From positions 304,998 to 368,997 of the forward strand of contig CAYNTJ010000001.1 in assembly GCA_964400515.1 (NCBI GenBank): a DNA stretch of 64,000 bases, read 5' to 3'. The translations under genes and the position numbers were made by a program. The DNA comes from JAAYHV01 sp964400515 (GTDB lineage: Bacteria > Bacillota > Clostridia > Peptostreptococcales > Anaerovoracaceae). The first letter of the stretch is position 1. Each line of letters begins with the position of its first letter. Below, piece by piece: positions 59,115 to 64,000 of the stretch. A model generated the notes under the pieces. That model worked only from the letters and a program-made list of their open reading frames with translations. It was not told the origin of the DNA and did not search any database.

Positions 59115-60077
59115 CTATCTACTCAGAATGTCCACAAGTTCATACATTTCCATATCAATATCTCTTGTTTGTTGCATTGCTTCATGCAAATCATATTCCA
59201 GAATTTTTCCTCCCACCACACCAATGGCTTTGCTTTGGGAATTTTCCTTCAGCAAATCAACGGCCTTAGCTCCGCATAAAGTAGCTATTTGCCTGTCTCT
59301 TAATGTGGGAGAGCCTCCTCTTTGTAAATATGACAAAACGACAAGCTTAGTCTCTCTTCCCGTTACTTCACTTATTCCCTGCACCAAATCTTCGGATTTC
59401 ATAGGATAACCTTCTGCCTTTATTATAATGCTGTGTTGTTTGCCCCGGTTAACGCCTTGAACTACTTTCTTACAAATATCCGTAAAGTCGGACTTAACCT
59501 CGGGAATCAATACATATTCTGCTCCGCCACCCAGCCCGGAATACAAGGCTATATCACCGCAGTTTCTTCCCATCACTTCAATTATAGTGGTTCTTTCATG
59601 GGCCGATGATGTGTCTCTGATTTTAGTAATGGCATCTAAAACAGTATTTACCGCTGTATCAAAGCCAATCGTATAATCAGTATATGCCAAATCATTATCA
59701 ATGGTTCCCGGTATACCCATAACAGTTATACCTTTTTTGCTTAATTCCTCTCCGCCTCTTAATGAACCGTCACCTCCGATTATAACAACACTGTCTATCC
59801 CAAAGGTCTTTAGCATATTTATAGCACGATTTTGTCCGTCTTCGGTTAAGAACCTGTCGCTTCTGGCTGTCTTTAATACAGTTCCTCCCCTTTGCAAGAT
59901 ATCCGCAACGGAAACCCTGTCCATTTTTTCTATTTCACCATCTATCAATCCGGCGAAGCCCCTATAAATACCATAAACCTCAAAGCCTTCATTTATACCG
60001 CATCTAACTACAGCTCTTAAGGCCGCATTCATACCGGGAGAATCACCTCCACTAGTCAATACGCCTATTTTCCTCAT
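59115..60077 (-). CDS. pfkA: 6-phosphofructokinase
   Basis: This 320-residue ATP-dependent kinase makes fructose 1,6-bisphosphate. It shows GGDSPGMNAALRAVVR, IGGDGSLRG and the catalytic TIDNDLAYTDYTIGFDTA, with the PTS-like ERT...EVMGRNCGD region that contacts the sugar phosphate. The Gly after GGD and the GDGS motif are those of ATP- rather than PPi-dependent enzymes. It starts 11 bases after dnaE, with an AAAGGAGG site. Confidence 0.97.
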   Translation of the reverse strand: MRKIGVLTSGGDSPGMNAALRAVVRCGINEGFEVYGIYRGFAGLIDGEIEKMDRVSVADILQRGGTVLKTARSDRFLTEDGQNRAINMLKTFGIDSVVIIGGDGSLRGGEELSKKGITVMGIPGTIDNDLAYTDYTIGFDTAVNTVLDAITKIRDTSSAHERTTIIEVMGRNCGDIALYSGLGGGAEYVLIPEVKSDFTDICKKVVQGVNRGKQHSIIIKAEGYPMKSEDLVQGISEVTGRETKLVVLSYLQRGGSPTLRDRQIATLCGAKAVDLLKENSQSKAIGVVGGKILEYDLHEAMQQTRDIDMEMYELVDILSR

Positions 60078-60088
60078 ACTGTCCTCCT

Positions 60089-63000
60089 TTAATTCTTAAC
60101 ATTTATTTCTCCCAGGTAATCCTTTAATTCCATAATCAGTAAAGGGTCATCATTTACATATAAGCTCTCATCGGCTTTTAAAACTCTACCTCCGGGTAAA
60201 TAAATCAATACTTTTTTCCCACCGGGGAATCTACTTATCATATCATAAATATTCCTGATGCACTCCTCGGCATTATCCCCGAAATCCTTTTCATTTATCC
60301 TTATTTTTAATGCAGGAGTTTCCCTTAACCCTGCCAAATTCCCAATTGAAGCTATACTCGTCATTTTATCAACAATAATTTTAGGAGCCTCATCTTCTTT
60401 AAAATTCAGGCTTCCTGCTATACCTACTATATTATCCTCTTGCAAAAGGTCCTTAACCTGATCATATATTTTAGGAAAAACTATGAGTTCAAATTCACCA
60501 TAATAATCCTCCACTTGAGCAAAGGCCATTTGAGTGTTTTTCTTAGTAAGCATTTTTTTGACATTTGTAATATTACCCGCCATAATAACCTTCATTCCGT
60601 CATGGAGATTATTATTATTTCCCTCCTCGATATCTATATCGATGGATTTATGAGAAATATTATTATCAATCAATTTCTTATACTGATCTAAAGGATGCCC
60701 GGACAAGTAAACTCCCAACATTTCTTTTTCCATTTGAAGAAGCTGACCTTTTTCAAAATTATTAACCTTTGGCAACTCTGAATTAACGCTCGCCTCATCC
60801 ATTATCTCTGCATTAATTTGGAATAAGGAAATCTGCCCTTTGATGGTTTTTTTGGCACTATGCTGTGCCGATTCAACCGCAGACTCATAAACCGCAAAAT
60901 GTGCTGCCCGATTTTCATTTAAACAATCAAGGGCTCCTGCTTTTATTAGGCTTTCTATTGCTTTTTTATTTAATTCGCTTACCTTTATATTGTTTATGAA
61001 TTGAAAAATATCCTTTGGTAAACCATTTGATTCTCTGGCTTCGATTATTGCTTGGGCTATTCCTCTCCCCACATTTTTGATTCCCATCAAACCGTAGCGG
61101 ATTTTACCCTTTTCCACAGAAAACATTTTATAGCTTTCATTTATGGAAGGAGGCAATATTTCTATACCCATATCCACACAGTTTCGAATATATTTAGGCA
61201 TTTGTTTAGGATCTCCCATAACACTCGTTATAAGGGCTGCCATAAATTCAACGGGATAATATCTTTTTAGATAAGCAGTTTCGTATGCCACAACCGCATA
61301 TGCCGCTGCATGGGATTTGTTAAAGGCATACTGGGCAAAGCTAACCATGTTTTCAAAAATCTCTTCCGCAGCTCTTTTTGATATACCATTTGCTATGCAG
61401 CCTTTAATGACAACATCCCCATTTTCATCCTTTTTACCATTAATAAAATATTCCTTCTCTTTGAGCATCACATCCATCTTTTTTTTGCTCATAGCTCTTC
61501 TTACTAAATCTGACCTACCAAAGGAATATCCCCCCAGCTCTCTTACTATCTGCATTACCTGTTCTTGATAAACGAGACAGCCATAGGTTACGTCTAGGAT
61601 GGGTTCTAAAGCTTTGTCCGGATATTTTATATTACTACGATTTTTTTTATTTTCTATATATTTAGGTATGGAATCCATCGGACCCGGTCTATATAATGAT
61701 ATACCAGCTACCACATCCTCAAAACATGTGGGTTTTAAGCTCTTCATGAATTGAGTCATTCCTTCACTTTCCAGCTGAAATACTCCCAATGTATTTCCCT
61801 CGGCAATCATCTTATATACTTCTTTATCATCATAATCCATTTTGGAGAAATCAATTTCGATGTCATAGTTATTCTTTATCAATAAAATAGCATCCCTGAT
61901 AACCGTCAGATTTCTAAGACCCAAAAAGTCCATTTTTAATAGCCCCAGTTCCTCCACGGTAGTCATGTTAAACTGAGTAGATATGCCTTTATCGGAAGAA
62001 TAAAGGGGAACATATTCATCTATTGGCACCTTGCTTATAACTATACCTGCAGCATGGGTTGATGCATGTCTTGGCATTCCCTCCAGTGCCAAGGCCATAT
62101 CGATTATTTTTTTTACGCTATAATCATTTTCATATTTCCCCCTCAGCTCAGGGTTTACTTCAAGGGCCTTGGTTATGGTCATATTCAGTTCATTTGGAAT
62201 CGCTTTGGCAATTGCATCTGCTTCAGCATAGGTTACATTCAAAGCCCTGGCCACATCTCTTATGGCCTGTTTGGCTTTCATGGTACCGAAGGTTACTATT
62301 TGTGATACCCTTTCTTCACCATATTTTTCTATTACATAATCTATGACTTCTTGTCTTCTTTCAATGCAAAAATCGATATCAATATCAGGCATACTTATTC
62401 TTTCGGGATTTAAAAATCTTTCGAATATAAGATTATATTTAATGGGATCAATATCCGTTATCTTTAGGCAGTAGGCCACCAAGCTTCCCGCTGCAGACCC
62501 TCTGCCGGGCCCCACCATTATACCCTTTCTCTTGGCATAGTCTATAAAGTCCCATACAATTAAAAAGTATTCCACATATCCCATGGATTCGATTACGCCC
62601 AATTCATATTCCAGTCTTTCCCTCAAGCCTTGATTTCCTATTTGGCTTTCCTTGTATCTTTCGTGCAGGCCTTTTTCACATAAATCCCTAAGATATTTTT
62701 TATTTGTAATACCCTTAGGGGGCTCATATTCCGGTAAATGATATTCCCCAAAGTTAAACTCAACGTTGCATCTTTTAGCTATTTCCTCTGTCATATCGCA
62801 AGCATTAGGAAAATTAGCAAAAATCTTTCTCATTTCATTTTCGCTTTTTAAATAAAACTGGTCATTTGGAAATCTCATCCTTTTTTCATCATCGATATTT
62901 GTGGCAGTTTGAATGGCCAAAAGCACATCATGGGCTTCGGCATCCGTTTGATTTATATAATGAACATCATTTGTTGCAACTAAAGGAATATCCAACTCCA

Positions 63001-63580
63001 AGGAAAGCTTCTTAAGCAAAGGATTGATTTTTCTTTCTTCTTCCAATCCCTGGTCTTGTATCTCCAAATAAAAATTATCCTTACCAAAAATATCGGATAA
63101 TTCCAAAGCTTCTTTTTTGGCTCCTTCATAATCATTATTTAATAGTAAATATTGAATCTCACCGGCAAGGCAGCCGGATAATGAAATTACTCCTTTACTG
63201 TATTTTTTAAGTACTGCTTTATCAATTCTCGGCTTAAAATAGAATCCTTTGGTGAATCCGGTAGAAACTATTTTAACAAGATTCTTGTATCCCTCTTGGT
63301 TTTCCGCCAATAATATTAGATGCCCGTTTCTCCTATCATAATTGGAATCCTTATCTTGTAATGTCCTGGAGGCCGTATAAACCTCACATCCGATTATTGG
63401 TTTAACTCCCTGCTTTTTACATTCTTTATAAAAATCTATAACACCAAACATTACACCATGATCTGTTATCGCCAACGAATGCATGCCGAGTTCTTTTGCT
63501 CTAACTACCAACCTATCTATTCTAGCTGCTCCGTCTAAAAGACTGTACTCTGTATGTACATGTAAATGTGTAAATGCCAT
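60089..63580 (-). CDS. dnaE: DNA polymerase III alpha subunit
   Basis: This 1163-residue replicative-type polymerase begins with a PHP domain (FTHLHVHTEYSLLDG), has the catalytic Asp pair in MPDIDIDF near residue 400, a helix-hairpin-helix region and a C-terminal OB domain. Length and layout fit DnaE rather than PolC (no exonuclease insertion). It is the first gene of a run with pfkA and the flavodoxin. Confidence 0.97.
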   Translation of the reverse strand: MAFTHLHVHTEYSLLDGAARIDRLVVRAKELGMHSLAITDHGVMFGVIDFYKECKKQGVKPIIGCEVYTASRTLQDKDSNYDRRNGHLILLAENQEGYKNLVKIVSTGFTKGFYFKPRIDKAVLKKYSKGVISLSGCLAGEIQYLLLNNDYEGAKKEALELSDIFGKDNFYLEIQDQGLEEERKINPLLKKLSLELDIPLVATNDVHYINQTDAEAHDVLLAIQTATNIDDEKRMRFPNDQFYLKSENEMRKIFANFPNACDMTEEIAKRCNVEFNFGEYHLPEYEPPKGITNKKYLRDLCEKGLHERYKESQIGNQGLRERLEYELGVIESMGYVEYFLIVWDFIDYAKRKGIMVGPGRGSAAGSLVAYCLKITDIDPIKYNLIFERFLNPERISMPDIDIDFCIERRQEVIDYVIEKYGEERVSQIVTFGTMKAKQAIRDVARALNVTYAEADAIAKAIPNELNMTITKALEVNPELRGKYENDYSVKKIIDMALALEGMPRHASTHAAGIVISKVPIDEYVPLYSSDKGISTQFNMTTVEELGLLKMDFLGLRNLTVIRDAILLIKNNYDIEIDFSKMDYDDKEVYKMIAEGNTLGVFQLESEGMTQFMKSLKPTCFEDVVAGISLYRPGPMDSIPKYIENKKNRSNIKYPDKALEPILDVTYGCLVYQEQVMQIVRELGGYSFGRSDLVRRAMSKKKMDVMLKEKEYFINGKKDENGDVVIKGCIANGISKRAAEEIFENMVSFAQYAFNKSHAAAYAVVAYETAYLKRYYPVEFMAALITSVMGDPKQMPKYIRNCVDMGIEILPPSINESYKMFSVEKGKIRYGLMGIKNVGRGIAQAIIEARESNGLPKDIFQFINNIKVSELNKKAIESLIKAGALDCLNENRAAHFAVYESAVESAQHSAKKTIKGQISLFQINAEIMDEASVNSELPKVNNFEKGQLLQMEKEMLGVYLSGHPLDQYKKLIDNNISHKSIDIDIEEGNNNNLHDGMKVIMAGNITNVKKMLTKKNTQMAFAQVEDYYGEFELIVFPKIYDQVKDLLQEDNIVGIAGSLNFKEDEAPKIIVDKMTSIASIGNLAGLRETPALKIRINEKDFGDNAEECIRNIYDMISRFPGGKKVLIYLPGGRVLKADESLYVNDDPLLIMELKDYLGEINVKN

Positions 63581-63870
63581 GTTAAATTCCTTTCATTTAT
63601 ATATATGTAAATATTATATCATAAAGTAAAGTCAATTAATTATTTAATTTTGCCCACGGGATTTTGTTTTTTATTTAATACATTATTTTTTAATTCGTTG
63701 AAATTTCAATATTTATTAAGATTTCTTAATAATATATTTCACAGTATCTACACAATCCGCTTACAAACCGTTGACATTCTTTTAATCATCTTTTATAATT
63801 AAGTAGTCGAATTGTTAATTCGAACACTTATTATTATTTATTTATTACATTATTTAAAGGAGGACTTATA
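63581..63870 (+). promoter_or_regulatory. Divergent spacer with nhaC copy 2 promoter and dnaE promoter
   Basis: The rightward promoter is a near-perfect TTGACA (63771-63776), 17 bases, TATAAT (63794-63799). A palindrome CGAATTGTTAATTCG lies just past it (about 63808-63822). On the minus strand an extended -10 TGATATAAT (TATAAT at 63618-63613) probably drives dnaE. No open reading frame of note occurs in the spacer. Confidence 0.7.
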
Positions 63871-64000
63871 ATGGGTAAGAAAATTCCTATGAGTTGGTCT
63901 GTAATTACTTTGCTAGTTACAATCATCAACTTAATGTACGCACTAGGCATCTTAGGACAAATCCTAGGAGATGCATTTGCTTGCGGATATGGTGAAGTTC
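63871..64000 (+). CDS. NhaC-family Na+/H+ antiporter (copy 2, cut by window end)
   Basis: The first 43 residues match copy 1 at 37346-38833 except for one Ala-to-Ser change, and the DNA differs at three positions in 130, with a similar AAGGAGGACTTATA ribosome-binding region. The remainder of the gene is outside the window. It is a second antiporter gene in opposite orientation to the first, 25 kb away. Confidence 0.9.
   Translation, partial: MGKKIPMSWSVITLLVTIINLMYALGILGQILGDAFACGYGEV

Noticed and set aside
1..64000. CRISPR arrays, insertion sequences, prophage, tRNA or rRNA genes
   Set aside because: I saw no regular repeat-spacer arrangement, transposase, integrase, phage gene or cloverleaf with CCA-type ends in reading both strands by eye. 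A covariance search would be needed to exclude a small RNA gene.

Overview
The window reads as chromosome of a low-GC, strictly or mainly anaerobic Gram-positive bacterium of the Clostridia/Tissierellia type. The basis is AT-rich codon use, canonical AGGAGG ribosome binding sites, TTGACA/TATAAT promoters, a CIRCE-controlled hrcA-grpE-dnaK-dnaJ operon, an oxygen-sensitive class III ribonucleotide reductase with its activase, many 4Fe-4S proteins, Sec lipoprotein signals, a GH25 lysozyme, a TRAP transporter and two sigma-54 activators. The species cannot be named from the sequence. I saw no tRNA, rRNA, CRISPR array, prophage or insertion sequence.

Layout. 1-6.6 kb: exonuclease III, a GPH-type sugar transporter, a sigma-54 activator fused to a 3,5-diaminohexanoate-dehydrogenase-like domain, and a Trk/Ktr potassium uptake pair. 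6.6-11.4 kb: heat-shock operon under CIRCE. 11.5-15.8 kb: polyamine uptake operon (XRE-cupin regulator, potABCD). 15.8-20.2 kb: an iron-sulfur/NifX-family operon (DUF134-NifX regulator, two ferredoxin-MinD ATPases, Mrp carrier, NifX protein, two small unknowns). 20.2-25.8 kb: shikimate kinase, cupin, GH25 lysozyme, Fe-S aldo/keto reductase, DapF-like racemase, thioredoxin reductase. 25.8-29.1 kb: NrdD (with its own redoxin domain) and NrdG, with paired NrdR-like boxes. 29.1-32.1 kb: OpuC-like osmolyte ABC transporter with a long leader. 32.1-37.3 kb: QueG-like Fe-S protein, RsgA, FAD NADH oxidase with ArsR regulator, CoaBC. 37.3-42.5 kb: NhaC antiporter, a two-component system, YhbY, an XRE regulator with a membrane protein. 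42.5-52.3 kb: a three-domain glycosyltransferase/ATP-grasp/leucine-rich-repeat protein, followed by an NtrC-type two-component system and a dicarboxylate-type TRAP transporter preceded by a sigma-54 promoter. 52.3-54.1 kb: GNAT enzyme, a 35-residue membrane peptide and a GH8 lipoprotein. 54.2-63.6 kb: rpsB-tsf, a CpXC protein, DNA polymerase IV, YbjQ, a flavodoxin, phosphofructokinase and DNA polymerase III alpha (dnaE). From 63871 a second NhaC gene begins and runs off the window; its first 130 bases differ from the first copy at only three positions.

How the parts work together. The NtrC-like regulator at 47.8 kb has an obvious target in the -24/-12 promoter just upstream of dctP, so sensor, regulator and TRAP transporter form a self-contained substrate-induced uptake module. 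Thioredoxin reductase lies beside NrdD, whose C-terminal redoxin domain could be its electron acceptor. The ferredoxin-ATPases, Mrp and two NifX-domain proteins form one tightly packed operon that resembles the orange-protein (ORP) systems of anaerobes and ends in two small genes I cannot assign. The best candidates for something undescribed are the GT2/ATP-grasp/LRR fusion, the KDD-like sigma-54 activator, the ORP-like operon with its twin palindromes, and the 43-bp palindrome at 15821-15863 that encodes two face-to-face promoters.
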